From: Pseudo-nitzschia pungens
Lineage: Eukaryota > Bacillariophyta > Bacillariophyceae > Bacillariales > Bacillariaceae
Direction of reading: 5' to 3'
DNA: 64,000 bases
Assembly: GCA_037355855.1 (NCBI GenBank)
Contig: CM074758.1
Span: forward strand, 2,019,001 to 2,083,000
Position 1 is the stretch's first letter, and every line of letters begins with the position of its first letter. The notes below the pieces were generated by a model that was not told the DNA's origin, ran no database searches, and saw nothing but the letters and a program-made list of their open reading frames with translations. A program made the position numbers and the translations under genes. This document shows, in pieces, positions 41,306-52,054 of the stretch.

Positions 41306-44300
41306 ATGATGCGGCGACAGCGGACAGTCATTGGTAATCCTGACGAATCCCCCTCTTCACCCCGGCATGGCTCTCCCCGGCATGGTTCTCCTCGGCACGG
41401 CTCTCCTCGACATGGCTCTCCCCGGCATGGCTCTCCCCGGCGTAGCTCTCCACGCCACACCCTATCGCCGCGGTCTGTGGGCTCCGATAGCAGTTATCAA
41501 ATTGGCCGTAATAATTCGAGTCTAAGCTTTGCTGGAAGCTCAATTGGACACGACGACCCTACACTGGTACACACAAATGTCAATAAGAAACAACAGAGAA
41601 ATGATGAAGTCATCAAACACGTCAATTCCGAAGCTCTTGACTCATTTTTGACTGTCACTTTTTCTGAGGAAGAGAGGCGAGACGCAGCAGAAGATGTAAG
41701 AAGGTCAAATCAAAGTCTTTCAGAGCATGAACTCCGACAGGAACTCGTTGAACTTGATAGAGCACAGGATGCCTGGAGAGAAAAGCATAGACTTGGATCC
41801 GATGACATGGATGACACGGGGGATTTCTACGTCAAGGAAGTAGGTGAATTCACACCAACATCGGCTAGAAAAAAAACGCCCTTTTTCCTGAATGAAGAAA
41901 CAATTTACGAGGAAGTGGCAGAACGCGGAGAACCGCAAGAAGAGGAAGCGGCAAAACGCACAGGCCCAAATATCAACGAGGGAGATACTGCAAAGAACAA
42001 TGGTGGCTCCCAAGTAGGAAGTTGCGAACCTTTCGACATTCAGTTCCATGATGGCGTTCTGGAACGACGAGCAGACGGAATTCGTTCTGACATGCAATTC
42101 CATAGTGATAGTCAACGACAAAGAAAACCCGAGAGTAGTCCAGACATCCAGTCCCACGGTATAATTCAGCAACTCAGAGAATCTGAGGCTCGTCGTAACA
42201 CAGAATTCCACGATGACATTCAGCAACAACGAAAACCTGACATTGTTGCGGACGCTACAGCTAACCAGTTAGTACAGCAAGCGAAGATTGAAATGGTTGG
42301 AAAGATCAAATCTCCTCGAACGCAGTCACCTAGAATGCAGAATGTTTGTGAAACTGTTGTTGAAACCCTCCCTGATACTGCACATGAAACTGCCCATGAA
42401 ACCGCACATGAAACTGCACATGAAACCGCACATGAAACCGCACATGAAACCGCACATGGTACTGCACATGATACTGCACATGGTACTGCACATGATACTG
42501 CACATGATACTGCACATGATACTACACATGATACTGCACATGATACTGCACATGGAAATGTTCTTGACACGGGTCTTGATAGTCCACTAGACACCTTTCC
42601 AATTACTGTCGCTGCTACTGTCGCTGCTACTATTGATGCTGCTGTTCCTGATACTTCACCTGATACAGCACCTAGCACTACACCCAATGCTGTACCGGGA
42701 ACATCACAAGAGCAACATCCATTGACGGATGGTGTCGATACTTCGTATGATCAGTCGCCACATGAACAAAATCGGGAATTAAGTATGCCGACCGTTACAG
42801 GTGATCAAACTGATGAGTATCGAACGCAACGAGTAGTCGCTACCTCTGTCCCACATGAACCACACCAACAGGAAACGGCAATGGAACAAAATCGAGAAGA
42901 AATGTCTGACAAATACGATCGAAACAAGATTGATTCTGCGTTAAGGGCACATGTGGACCGTTTTGCCACAAGTCAAAGTGAAGAAAGCGAATTAGACTTC
43001 GAATATCCTTCTACAGACGAACAATCGGATATTAGCCATAGGACTGAATCATCCACAACTTATGTGGACGATTCAGCATCTCGCGATAAAGCAACGGTTC
43101 GATCTTTTTTTAGCGTCCAAGACAATGTCGATTTTTCAAATACTGAAAAAAGTGCTCATTTTTCAAATACTGGGAAAAGTGCTCAGACCACAGATACGGA
43201 CAAAATAATTAGAGCGGTGCAAGAGCGTCTTTACGACTTTTCTTCAGACAATTATACAGCAGTTCCTTATGCAACGGTTGATCATGAACTAACACGAAGT
43301 GAAGAGAATGATAAACATAGATTATTTGCAGCAGGAGGCAGTCCCATGTCGAAAATGAATGGATGGAGAAAAACGCAAGCATTGGCATCACAAGTCGACC
43401 GATCCAATGATGAAGACGATGTCGATGATAACTCCGGTTCCAATCCCAGGAAAAACAGACGGAAACTATGCGTGATTAATATCTGTTGTGTTTTCTTGCT
43501 AATAGCTGCAATAATTTGTGCAACTTTTTTGACTCTGCAACTAAGAAGAAGGGACAAAAGTTCATCTCCACCCATCGAAACCGACTACATTCCAAACACT
43601 ACTTCTCCTACACCAAGCCCCACTAAAAGTACAGTGACAGGAAACAACACCCTGACGGATAGAATGTCTCCCACAGATTCTGAGTCTTCGACTCCGTTTC
43701 CGACAGATGCACCCTCTTTCTTTCCAACATACACACCTTCTCGGTCTCCAACAGACCCACCTTCTCGGTCTCCAACAGACAAACCTTCTCGGTCTCCAAC
43801 AGACAAACCTTCTCGATCTCCAACAGACAAACCTTCTCGATCTCCAACAGACAAACCTTCTCGATCTCCAACAGACACACCGTCTCGGTCTCCAACACGT
43901 AGACCTTCTCGGTCTCCAACACATGCACCTTCTATGAATACCTTACAACCAACGCCATATTCGAGCTCAAAAGAAGAGACAATTCTGAAGATATCAGGGG
44001 ATAGTGTCTTTAATACTTCTTCTCCACAGCATGCTGCTTATGATTGGATATTGACTCAAGATCCAGTGAATTCAGACCCCGATAGCTTGACTGAACAAGA
44101 GCTCACCCAAAGGTATATTGCAGTGTTGTTCTATTTTGCGATGAACGGCTATGACTGGATTGACCAGTATGGTTTTCTGGACGGATCACACGAGTGTGGT
44201 TGGAATAATGGGTCTGCGAGGAACAAAATGGGAATTATATGTAATGATTTGGATCAGATCACTGGCTTCGTAATCAGTAAGTGATGTATGATTTACTGTT

Positions 44301-45705
44301 TGTGAAGTTTTTTGAAAAAATACAAATCTGACAATCTTTTCTTTTTGTTTATTTTTTCACCAAAGACGAAAACAATCTGAGAGGTCAGCTTCCTTCGGAA
44401 CTACAGGAACTCACGGACTTGACTCTTTTTCGGTTAAGAGGAAACAACGTGTATGGCACGTTGCCATCTGGATTTGGAAGGATGTCGATGCTTGAAGAAA
44501 TAGATCTTCGACAAAATGAACTCATAGGTACCGTATCGGAATCAATTTTCAGTCTTCCTCACATCAAAAGGATTCTTCTTCTTCGGAACCCTCAACTCAG
44601 TGGTACCATTCCTGCTACGATCGAAAAAGCAAGTAGTCTTGAGATGATTTCCTTCCAGAGATGCCAAATAAGCGGAACAATTCCAAGCACGATTGGGAAT
44701 CTTTCAAATTTATTTTTCTTGACATTCATGGATAATTTGTTGACTGGTTCCATCCCTGAAAGCTTGAAGAATTTGTCCCATCTTGAAGTATTGGAACTTT
44801 CTGGGAATCAACTGACAGGATCTATACCTGATTTTGTTGATCAGAACAGTTTATACTTCGTTTCGTTGTTTGATAACAAGTTGACAGGGTTTATGCCGTC
44901 GACGCTTGGAAGTCTTCCGAGTCTCATGTTCTTAGATATCCGCAACAACGAATTGGGCGGGAGTGTTCCACTAGAAGTAGGTCTTCTTCCTGAGCTGGTT
45001 ACATTTTTTGCGGAAAACAATCGATTGACTGGAACACTACCACCATTTGTTGGCAATAAAGGTCTGCTTCAAGCCATAAATCTTTCCAACAACAAGCTTT
45101 CTGGACATTTGGAAAACTTTTTCGGATCGGAAGGTCCGTTTGAACGGCTTGTGAGCATGGATCTTGCCGAGAACAATTTCATGGGGAGCATCCCATCGAC
45201 AATTGGTATGTTCACCGCTCTGAGTGAGCTCAATCTTGGAGGAAATTCAATAACAGGATCTATTCCAAAAGAGATAGGCTCGTTGCTTGAAATGATCACA
45301 CTCGACCTACAATCGAACGATTTAACTGGTACTTTACCTGAGGAACTAGGTTTGGCGGAGCAGTTACTATATTTGAATGTTGCAAACAACCGATTCGAAG
45401 GCACCATTCCCGACACTCTTGTTATGCTCTCGAAGCTGACAGTGCTGGATCTAAATTCAAACGAATTGGTCGGAAGCATTCCAACAATTTTTGGTCAACT
45501 GAGCAATCTCGACGAGCTGTGGCTCAACAACAACAGCCTGGTAGGTGACTTGACGGATACGTTTTGCCAAAGTCCCGATTCCGATCTAGAAGAGTCCATG
45601 CTCGTGGAAACCCTTGCTGCGGATTGCTTGGAACCCAACCCCGTGGTGACTTGCAGCTGTTGTACGGTATGTTGCAAGGGCGACGACTGCATCAACAACG
45701 CATAG
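41306..45705 (+). CDS. Single-pass membrane protein with extracellular leucine-rich repeats
   Basis: Two exons, 41306-44276 and 44366-45705; an 89-bp GTAAGT...AAG intron joins FVI/NENNLRGQLP and the product has 1436 residues. Residues 1-718 are a large disordered cytosolic part with two repeat arrays (RHGSP units, residues 17-50; T-A-H-E / T-A-H-D units, about 358-420). One transmembrane helix follows at about 720-745 (VINICCVFLLIAAIICATFL), with a basic stop-transfer RRRDK after it. Then comes a Ser/Pro/Thr stalk with PSRSPTDK repeats (about 800-880), and, after a short conserved-looking cap (SLTEQELTQRYIAVLFYFAM), some 15 plant-type LRRs (L-x2-L-x-L-x2-N-x-L-x-G-x-I-P). The tail has a Cys cluster (CSCCTVCCKGDDC). 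Diatoms have many such LRR proteins; ligand and signalling are unknown, and no kinase is present. Confidence 0.88.
41360..41452 (+). repeat. Coding 15-bp tandem repeat (RHGSP units)
   Basis: Six to seven near-perfect 15-bp units (CCCCGGCATGGCTCT and variants) encode SPRHG repeats in the cytosolic N-terminus of the LRR protein. Confidence 0.9.
42376..42561 (+). repeat. Coding 12-bp tandem repeat (TAHE/TAHD units)
   Basis: About fifteen 12-bp units based on ACTGCACATGAA, in which the last codon switches from GAA (Glu) to GGT or GAT (Gly or Asp) along the array. The His-rich product lies in the cytosolic part of the LRR protein. Confidence 0.9.
43735..43932 (+). repeat. Coding 24-bp tandem repeat (PSRSPTDK units)
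   Basis: About eight 24-bp units (TCGGTCTCCAACAGACAAAC and variants) form the Ser/Pro/Thr stalk just outside the membrane. Confidence 0.9.
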
Positions 45706-47221
45706 TTACCTTCAAGCAAATAATCATAACTAATAAGATATAGTAGTACTACTACTAGTACTACTACTAGTACTACTACTAGTACTACTACTAGAAGCAA
45801 ACCAGCGAACGACGAAACGAAACCTTCCTCCGTTCTTTGCTATTGGAATAAGAATTAAATAAAAAATGTTCATAAAAATTATAGTTTTATTATTTCGTCT
45901 CTTTCGCCACGAGGCTAGAATTTGTAGGAAGAACCACGACTGTTAGACTAAATCGACTGCTACTATCTGCTACCCACTACTAAGAATAGTAGTAGTAGTT
46001 TCTATTACTTCTTCCAATAGTACGATGGCGGTCATGGTGAGTGATATTTCATCATACTATTTGTTGGGCCACACTACTAGTAGTACTCGTCCCTTGTTCT
46101 ATTTACAAGCTACTGCTGCTACTACTACTACTAGTGCTGGTGGTAATGGAGTAGGCATTCACTTGTTTATCTTATGTTGAGTACTAGTACACGGACCAGT
46201 AGTAGTATAAGAAGTGTAGTAGTGCAAGACAAACCCCCAGTTGTGGTGGTGGTGGTGGTGGTTGTACTTGGGTTTCTGCTGCGTAGCTTTTCCTGCGACT
46301 TTGATCATCAATAGAACTCTGAAGAATCTGTGGGGCCCCAACAATAAGGACAGGAGCTAATATGTGATATGGTAATACAACTGCTGTCATCTCTCATCAT
46401 CCATCCTCATCATCACCATGTGTCTCCTTGTGTCTTGTGTCTTTTCGGATGTTTCATGTCTCATTCCTGAAATCTCTTGACTAGGGATTAGATGGTAGGA
46501 AGATAGGTATGGTAAATATTGAAGGTAAGACAAGTGGGCGGCATTTTTCGGTTTTGTCTCGGGTGAAAATCGGCCGTCTCCGAATCATCATATCGTAAGT
46601 TACGGTAAGGTTTACTGTACATCGGAAAAAAGGCATCTCTTCGATACGAAAATTGAAAATTCCATACGGAAGAGATGTGGAGTTTTTTATTAGGCCGGAA
46701 TACTGTACGGTAATGTTTACGGTAATTACTAAGATTACCGTACTGTTTGAGTTGCCATGAAACTTTATCGGCTGTCACCGATGTTTACCGATTGTTGAAA
46801 ACAACCGTACTACGCTCGTAATTACTCGTACCGGTAAGATTTACCCATAGATTGAGTGGTCTCTCAACTCATCGCACGGGATTTTTTTCACGGAGACATT
46901 GCTCGCTGAACCATTGTGGCCTCAAAGCCAACGTGACTTATTGTATCGCAGCAGCAGCAGCAGCAGCAGCAGCAGCACCGTGCATCATCATACCGCAACC
47001 CGCACCGCTTCTCTCGAGAGTCGCGAACCGATTCCTTCATTGGGGGATCCACCGATCCGAGAGCTCGAACGCACCAAACCGATCCCAACCGAACCGAAAC
47101 GATTCGAACCGAACCGATCCGAACCCGATCGGTGATCGATTGAAATTTCCACAAAAAACCGGTAGGGGATAGAACCCACCCGTCCATCCATTCGTCCATT
47201 CCTCCATTCGTCCATCCAACC
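45706..47221. other. Intergenic region rich in microsatellites
   Basis: There is a 15-bp-period TACTACTACTAG array (45737-45795), scattered TAGTAGTAG runs (45985-46145), a TGG run (46242-46262), GTAAGGTTTAC/GGTAATTACTAAG words (46590-46850), an (AGC)n run of about ten units (46952-46980) and GAACCGAACC repeats (47075-47125). No gene is supported; small frames here are built from the repeats. Confidence 0.6.
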
Positions 47222-48829
47222 ATGGCCAGTGTCTGCACCTCGTCTCTGGATCGGAGAGACGAGTTCCAGCGGTGTTGCGCGGAGACCATGGGGTTCGAGT
47301 GGGTGGATCGCTTCGACGACCACGACGATGACGACGACGACGAAAACGATGCGGCATCGAATGGGACTGCCGAAGACACTTTGCAGGTGACCAATTTGCT
47401 CGACGACGACGACGACGACAACGACGATGACGACGACTACTTTGAGGATTGCTATTGTCGAAAGGAAAACCCGATGGAGACCAAAACCGGAGCCAGTATC
47501 GAACGCGAAACCGCGCCGACCACAAACGACGCCTGGACCGACAGCGCCATGCGGATTCGGGACGATCTGGATCGAATGTCCCGGTGGATCCAATCCAAAA
47601 AGCGGGAATACGTGGGCCTGGACATGAAGGACGAGGAAGCGGGTCTCATCCAGAGCACGGTGACGTCGTTTGCGGCCACCACCGCCAGCGAGCTGGAGAC
47701 GCTGAGAAACATGATCACCACGTCTCGTGCCGTGCATTCGAATTCCAATTCGAATTCGAATTCCAATTCGAATTCGAATTCGAATTCGAGTTCACGCATC
47801 GTCGTTGGCCACAACCTGGCCAACCACCGCGCGGGGATTGTCCAGATCTTGTTGGTGCAGCTGCAGGAGCGGGTGACCAAGCCGTTTGCCGCCCTGCAGA
47901 AACAGCGGGTCCGCGAGGCCGTGCAGCTCTGGCAGAACCCGCTGCATTGCAAGCTCTACCGGGGTCCCGGGCCGAGGCGCTCTGCCCACGGCGGCAGTGG
48001 CGGCGGCGACAGCAACGACAGAGACGACGGCAGCGATGACTTGCTGTTTGGCGGCGGCGACGACAACGACGGAGATATGGGGGAAAACCCTCCGACGGAA
48101 CAGCGGTTCTTGCCGCAGCGATCGTACCGGGAGAGCCGCCGTCACCCCGAACCGAGCGAAAGCGGGGATTCCTTCATTTCGAAATACGCCCACAAACCCA
48201 GGACGGGGCGACCGACCAACCGGCCCCGGTTGTTGGTGGGATTGGCGCAGCGGCGGGCTCGAGCGGCGAGCACCGAGGACCACCACGATCCATCGGCCGT
48301 TTCCCCATCCCGTGCACCGAACCATCCGAAGCCCACTTCCGAGCGCAACCCGCTGACGGAGGTTCCCGTGTCGTCGTTCGGGGGAAACGTCGTCGATGCC
48401 GAACAGGTCTTTGAGGACTATACCACGCGGTCGTCGCAGGCCGGGCACCACCGCGCCAACGCTGCCGCGAACGCCACTGCCAACGCGAACGATTACCAGC
48501 ACCAGCTGGAGGAAGACCTGCGCACCGAATCGATCCAGCTGGCCACGACGCTCATGGCCAGCAACGATCTGGACAGCGTGCAGCAAATGGAGAAGCGCAT
48601 GGTGGAAATCACCACGCTCATCGGACAGTTTTCCAATCTGGTCCAGGAACAGCAGGAGCAGGTCCTCCAGGTCCACGACAGCGCCAAGGAAACCAAGGAC
48701 AATCTCGACAGGGGACAGGAAAACCTGATCGATGCCGCGGAACGAACGAAACAATCCAAGCACTACAAGGCCTGGGCGATTCTGACCATGGCCGGGATTC
48801 TCGCCTTTTTCCACATTCTTCGAGGTTAA
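47222..48829 (+). CDS. Syntaxin-18/Ufe1-like Qa-SNARE
   Basis: 535 residues, intronless, starting in good context (CAACCATGG). The N-terminal part fits the syntaxin-18 N domain: RRDEFQRCCAETMG, later IQSTVTSFAATTASELETLR and GIVQILLVQLQERVTKPFAA with the following LQKQRVREAVQLWQ. The SNARE helix is near 445-510 (MEKRMVEITTLIGQFSNLVQ, then EQQEQVLQVHDSAKETKDNL), followed by a C-terminal membrane anchor AWAILTMAGILAFFHILRG. Stx18/Ufe1 is the ER target SNARE for Golgi-to-ER vesicles and works with the Dsl1/NRZ tether, whose RINT1 subunit is at 34288. Long acidic and Ser-Asn inserts (from GAC/GAT and AATTCG repeats, 47318-47432 and 47737-47796) make it longer than usual. GC content is high. Confidence 0.85.
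   Translation: MASVCTSSLDRRDEFQRCCAETMGFEWVDRFDDHDDDDDDENDAASNGTAEDTLQVTNLLDDDDDDNDDDDDYFEDCYCRKENPMETKTGASIERETAPTTNDAWTDSAMRIRDDLDRMSRWIQSKKREYVGLDMKDEEAGLIQSTVTSFAATTASELETLRNMITTSRAVHSNSNSNSNSNSNSNSNSSSRIVVGHNLANHRAGIVQILLVQLQERVTKPFAALQKQRVREAVQLWQNPLHCKLYRGPGPRRSAHGGSGGGDSNDRDDGSDDLLFGGGDDNDGDMGENPPTEQRFLPQRSYRESRRHPEPSESGDSFISKYAHKPRTGRPTNRPRLLVGLAQRRARAASTEDHHDPSAVSPSRAPNHPKPTSERNPLTEVPVSSFGGNVVDAEQVFEDYTTRSSQAGHHRANAAANATANANDYQHQLEEDLRTESIQLATTLMASNDLDSVQQMEKRMVEITTLIGQFSNLVQEQQEQVLQVHDSAKETKDNLDRGQENLIDAAERTKQSKHYKAWAILTMAGILAFFHILRG
47737..47796 (+). repeat. Coding AATTCG/AATTCC repeat (Ser-Asn run)
   Basis: About nine 6-bp units encode an alternating Ser-Asn stretch within the syntaxin-like protein, in the loop between N-terminal helices. 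Confidence 0.9.
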
Positions 48830-49138
48830 CAAACAACGATACTGTAACTAGAAATAATAATGATAGAATTGCGACTTGCAATGGATTTCTTCTTGGCTCG
48901 TTTATGCAGTGTATGTGTTTTAGCGATGCAAAACGTAACCTTAAAGAATAATACTGACGGCACTCGGTTGCGATAACGACTTTCGCAGCATGCAACGCAG
49001 CAATTGGTAGTGATTGCAGGTTGTTGTGTCGCGATGCCGTGTCGCGATGCCGTGTCGCGATGCTGTGTCGCGATGTTCGGAAGGATCCGGTGGGTTGTGC
49101 CGGCCGTTATGAACAGCGTTTCGACGCTGGATTCCTCG
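48830..49138. other. Tail-to-tail intergenic region with 13-bp repeats
   Basis: Four tandem copies of a 13-bp unit GTCGCGATGCCGT (49028-49079), each holding a TCGCGA palindrome, lie between the SNARE and SWEET gene ends. Nothing else was seen. Confidence 0.7.
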
Positions 49139-50100
49139 TTACGTTATCAGTTCGAGCTGGTCCTCGACTTTTTCGCCCGATTTGAAACTGAAAGCAGACC
49201 CGTAGTCGAAAAGAATCTTTAGACCGACCTGAACCAATCCAAACGCTAGACCGAGCAGGTTGGGAAAGTAAATATTAAAGTCTTTGTATTCGCCGAGACC
49301 CGCAACGGACCAAAAGAAACAATTCAAAACCGTCGCCAGAGTAAACGGAAGGGGGATGCTCCGGGCCGAACGGGTTCGCAACACGGTCTTGAGCGCCGCG
49401 AGGGGACTGGCAAACATGAGCATGCAAAACACAACGGCCGTGTTTCCGATCAGGCCCGCGGCATACGACATCCACATGCCTTTTCGGCGCACCGTCATGT
49501 AACACAAGAGAATCCACACAAAGGCTCCCGCGACAATGGCCAGAGTACCCTGCACGTGCTGTCGCACGGTTCCCGGCAGGTTCATTGCGTTGGCCGGGGT
49601 GCACTGGATGAACTTGACAAAGTAGTAGAGGCCCAACACGAGACCGCAGAAATTAGTGAACCACACCTTTGGCGCTTCGGTCAGCAATCCGTACAAAACC
49701 CAAAGCACGCAATTTGCAATCATGGAAGAATAGGGCAAGAGGGGCAGGTTACCGACGGTTTTGTCCCTCTGGATCTGTTGAATTGTCGGGAACGGCTGGA
49801 TTTTTTGGATGCACGTGGTTGTTTGGGATCAACGAAATCAAAAATGTGAGGACAAAGAAGAACGAAGAGCTAACAAAAACGCCATCCTTCCTTCCGAAAC
49901 TCAAATCGGCACTGCGAAACCACGAAGATCCTCCTCCTTTCACATACCGCAATAAAAACGACGATACCGGTTAACGGGGCACTGTTGGAACAAAATTTGA
50001 TCCATGCCGGAACGGCAGACAAAGCTGCCGACGAAACCATTGTTATCAAATCCTCGATGTCAGGGAGGCTGTCGAGGAGTGTTGTTTGATTGTCAGTCAT
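49139..50100 (-). CDS. SWEET-family sugar transporter
   Basis: Two exons, 50100-49948 and 49795-49139; a 152-bp GTATGT...CAG phase-0 intron joins LTGIVVFIA/PFPTIQQIQR and the product has 269 residues. Family marks: FCSNSAPLTGIVVFIA (helix 1), PTIQQIQRDKTVGNLPLLPY with SSMIANCVLWVLYGLL (helix 2), then VWFTNFCGLVLGLYYFVKF, and in the second triple-helix bundle AAGLIGNTAVVFCMLMFASP, LAALKTVLRTRSARSIPLPF and TVLNCFFWSVAGLGEYKDFN with FPNLLGLAFGLVQV (helix 7). SWEETs are seven-helix uniporters that let sugars move down their gradient across the plasma membrane or an organelle membrane. The short N-terminal lead has no clear signal. The sugar cannot be told. Confidence 0.93.
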
Positions 50101-50307
50101 TCTATGGCTGCGGCAACCGACTTCACCAGAGACCTGGATGGAAGTGATGGAATGAGATGTGTCCCCAACCCCGAACTAGGGTAATAACCAACATCTGGTC
50201 AAAAAAGCCGAACACCTGAACCCGACGGAAAAATAAGAATTGCGATGACCATGATGAACTAGTAACCTTACTACCAGTAGTAGCAATGTTTACGATCTTT
50301 CTTGTTT

Positions 50308-50317
50308 TTAAGCCATC
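50308..50317 (+). other. Target-site duplication, left copy
   Basis: TTAAGCCATC next to the left end of the element at 50318; the same ten bases follow the right end at 51375-51384. Confidence 0.85.
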
Positions 50318-50468
50318 GGAGGCTGGAACGCAGATACGACAAACGAAGTCGAAGGGAACGCAGATAGGGTATTTTGAGTCGAAATTTTTTCCTTGGTACG
50401 CTAATAGGGTAAAAAACCAAAATGGGGAGAAATCCGGTACGCAAATCTGGTAATGAAAACAGATGATA
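50318..50468 (+). repeat. Left inverted repeat of the Mutator-like element
   Basis: It starts GGAGGCTGGAACGC and matches the right arm in reverse complement nearly without gaps from AACGCAGATACGACAAACG to the ACAGATGATA segment. Confidence 0.9.
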
Positions 50469-50560
50469 TTTTCGTCTCTATTCACATATTCAGTAACTAA
50501 TTATTTTAATGATGCTCAACAGTATTTAACAGTACTAGGGCAATATTGCGTGCAAAATAA

Positions 50561-50731
50561 CATGCACGCGTGCAAAATAACATGCACGGTAACATGCACG
50601 ATAAGATGCACGATAAGATGCACAATAAGATGCACGATAAGATGCACGATAACATACACGATAACATACACGATAACATACACGATAACATACACAATAA
50701 CATACACAATAACATGCACGATAACAAAAAA
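50561..50731 (+). repeat. 11-bp tandem array, left arm
   Basis: About fifteen units of an 11-bp word (ATGCACGATAA, shifting to ATACACGATAAC and ATACACAATAAC along the array). It gives open frames in several phases that are not genes. Confidence 0.9.
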
Positions 50732-50812
50732 TACACCTTAAGTAACCATTTCGGATTATCAACGGTACGGTAAATATCAATCGCCGTATTAAATTTTCAA
50801 TACACATTAACA

Positions 50813-50938
50813 CCGGGTTAATAGTGAAACATTTAACACGTAGATTCAAAAATCTTCTTTACAGGGCCACAACGGCACGGTCGACCGGGTTAATAGTTAA
50901 AAATTTAACACGTAGATTCAAAAATCTTCTTTACCGGC
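50813..50938 (+). repeat. Central direct repeat (2 copies, ~50 bp)
   Basis: The segment CCGGGTTAATAGT, followed by TTTAACACGTAGATTC and AAAAATCTTCTTTAC, occurs at about 50813-50863 and 50888-50938 with few changes. Confidence 0.85.
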
Positions 50939-51070
50939 CGACTGGTATTACTAACCCGGTCAGTGATTGATATTTACTGGTAACCAGTTGGAAACGGTTA
51001 CTTAAGTAAATATTTTAATTATCGTCTTGACAGTTGGAAATTGTTACTTAAGGTACTATTATTATTATTA

Positions 51071-51177
51071 TTATTTGTTACTGTGCATGTTATTGTGTAT
51101 GTTATTGTGTATATTATTGTGTATGTTATCGTGTATGTTATCGTGTATGTGTATGTTATCGTGTATGTTACCATGCA
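51071..51177 (-). repeat. 11-bp tandem array, right arm
   Basis: The inverse of the left array: TGTGCATGTTATTGTGTATG and similar, with about nine units, fewer than on the left. Confidence 0.9.
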
Positions 51178-51224
51178 TCTCCCGGTCTCCCGGTGCACGC
51201 AATATTGCCCGATAAAGCGGGAAG

Positions 51225-51374
51225 TATCATCTGTTTTTCTACCAGATTTGCGTACCGGATTTCTCCCCATTTTGGTTTTTTACCCTATTAGCGTACCAAG
51301 GAAAAAATTTCGACTCAAAATACCCTATCTGCGTTCCCTTCGACTTCGTTTGTCGTATTTGCGTTCCGAGCCCC
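51225..51374 (-). repeat. Right inverted repeat of the Mutator-like element
   Basis: Mirror of the left arm; it ends GCGTTCCGAGCCCC before the right target-site copy. Confidence 0.9.
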
Positions 51375-51384
51375 TTAAGCCATC
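51375..51384 (+). other. Target-site duplication, right copy
   Basis: TTAAGCCATC, identical to 50308-50317. Confidence 0.85.
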
Positions 51385-52054
51385 ATTATTATGTTTCCAA
51401 TCATGATTGATTCATGATGTATTATCAAGTATTGCTCATACCTACCGTACATACGCTTTTTGTTCAATGACTAGAAAACAACAATGAAATTTTGAACCCA
51501 AAAGTAGGTTTAGCTTTCTGAATAGGTCCATCAGAAGACTTTACATTGAGGTTGTGTGCCCAATCTTATCTTCTCATGATTCAGGATGAACTGCTGTTGG
51601 ATGTGGGAGATCGATTGATTGAAGTTTTGGTTGCCGTGTTTGTTTCTACTAGTACTAGTAGCAATCGAGAGGGGCTGGAAATTGTGGCATTCCTTCGAAG
51701 GAGCAAAGATTTACTTCGTGAAGGCTCTCATGCTTGTCGAAGTATTCTTTTCGAAGAATATTTGATGGTTTAGAACACTGAATGATTGTACATGTCGTGA
51801 GAGATTTTGTTCACAAAACCACCATTTTGTGGGTCCTACCCATGGCTCGGAATTTGTTTGCTTTGAAATCTTCCCGGTTGACAGTCCCGAGGGGAAGATT
51901 CTGATTTTGTATGCGGAAGCTTGGGCGTGCTCATGACATTCTGAACTTGTATCTCGTGCTGAATTGATCATCGCACCAGATCAAACATGCTTGATTGAAA
52001 TGGAAGTTGGACCACACGGAGGAAAACCTTCGATTCGTCTCAGTTCCCTCTTGT
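51385..52054. other. Intergenic
   Basis: No supported gene; short frames at 51546-51773 (+) and 51711-51971 (-) have no recognisable content. A last exon of the next gene could lie here. Confidence 0.4.

Larger units (their letters stand above)
50318..51374. mobile_element. Non-autonomous DNA element, Mutator-like (1057 bp)
   Basis: About 150 bp at each end are inverted copies (50318-50468 and 51225-51374), and a 10-bp direct repeat TTAAGCCATC flanks the pair. Long inverted repeats starting with G plus a 9-10-bp duplication are the marks of Mutator-like elements; the outermost ~14 bp of the two arms differ more than the inner parts. There is no transposase. The inside is itself largely mirrored: GGCAATATTGCGTGCA (50541-50556) with its inverse (51195-51210), then arrays of an 11-bp unit on both arms, then CTTAAGTAACC/GGTTACTTAAG and GTAAATATCAATC with its inverse. 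In the centre, a ~50-bp direct repeat occurs twice. The fold would be a long hairpin. Confidence 0.85.

Noticed and set aside
42220..42687. Cys/Val- and Met-rich frames over the 12-bp array
   Set aside because: Repeat translations in other frames of the LRR gene.
50463..50849. Frames with repeated MHDK or CMLSCML units
   Set aside because: Translations of the 11-bp array inside the Mutator-like element.
50570..51177. CRISPR-like array
   Set aside because: The units are contiguous 11-bp repeats without spacers, in a eukaryotic genome, and mirrored within a transposon-like element.
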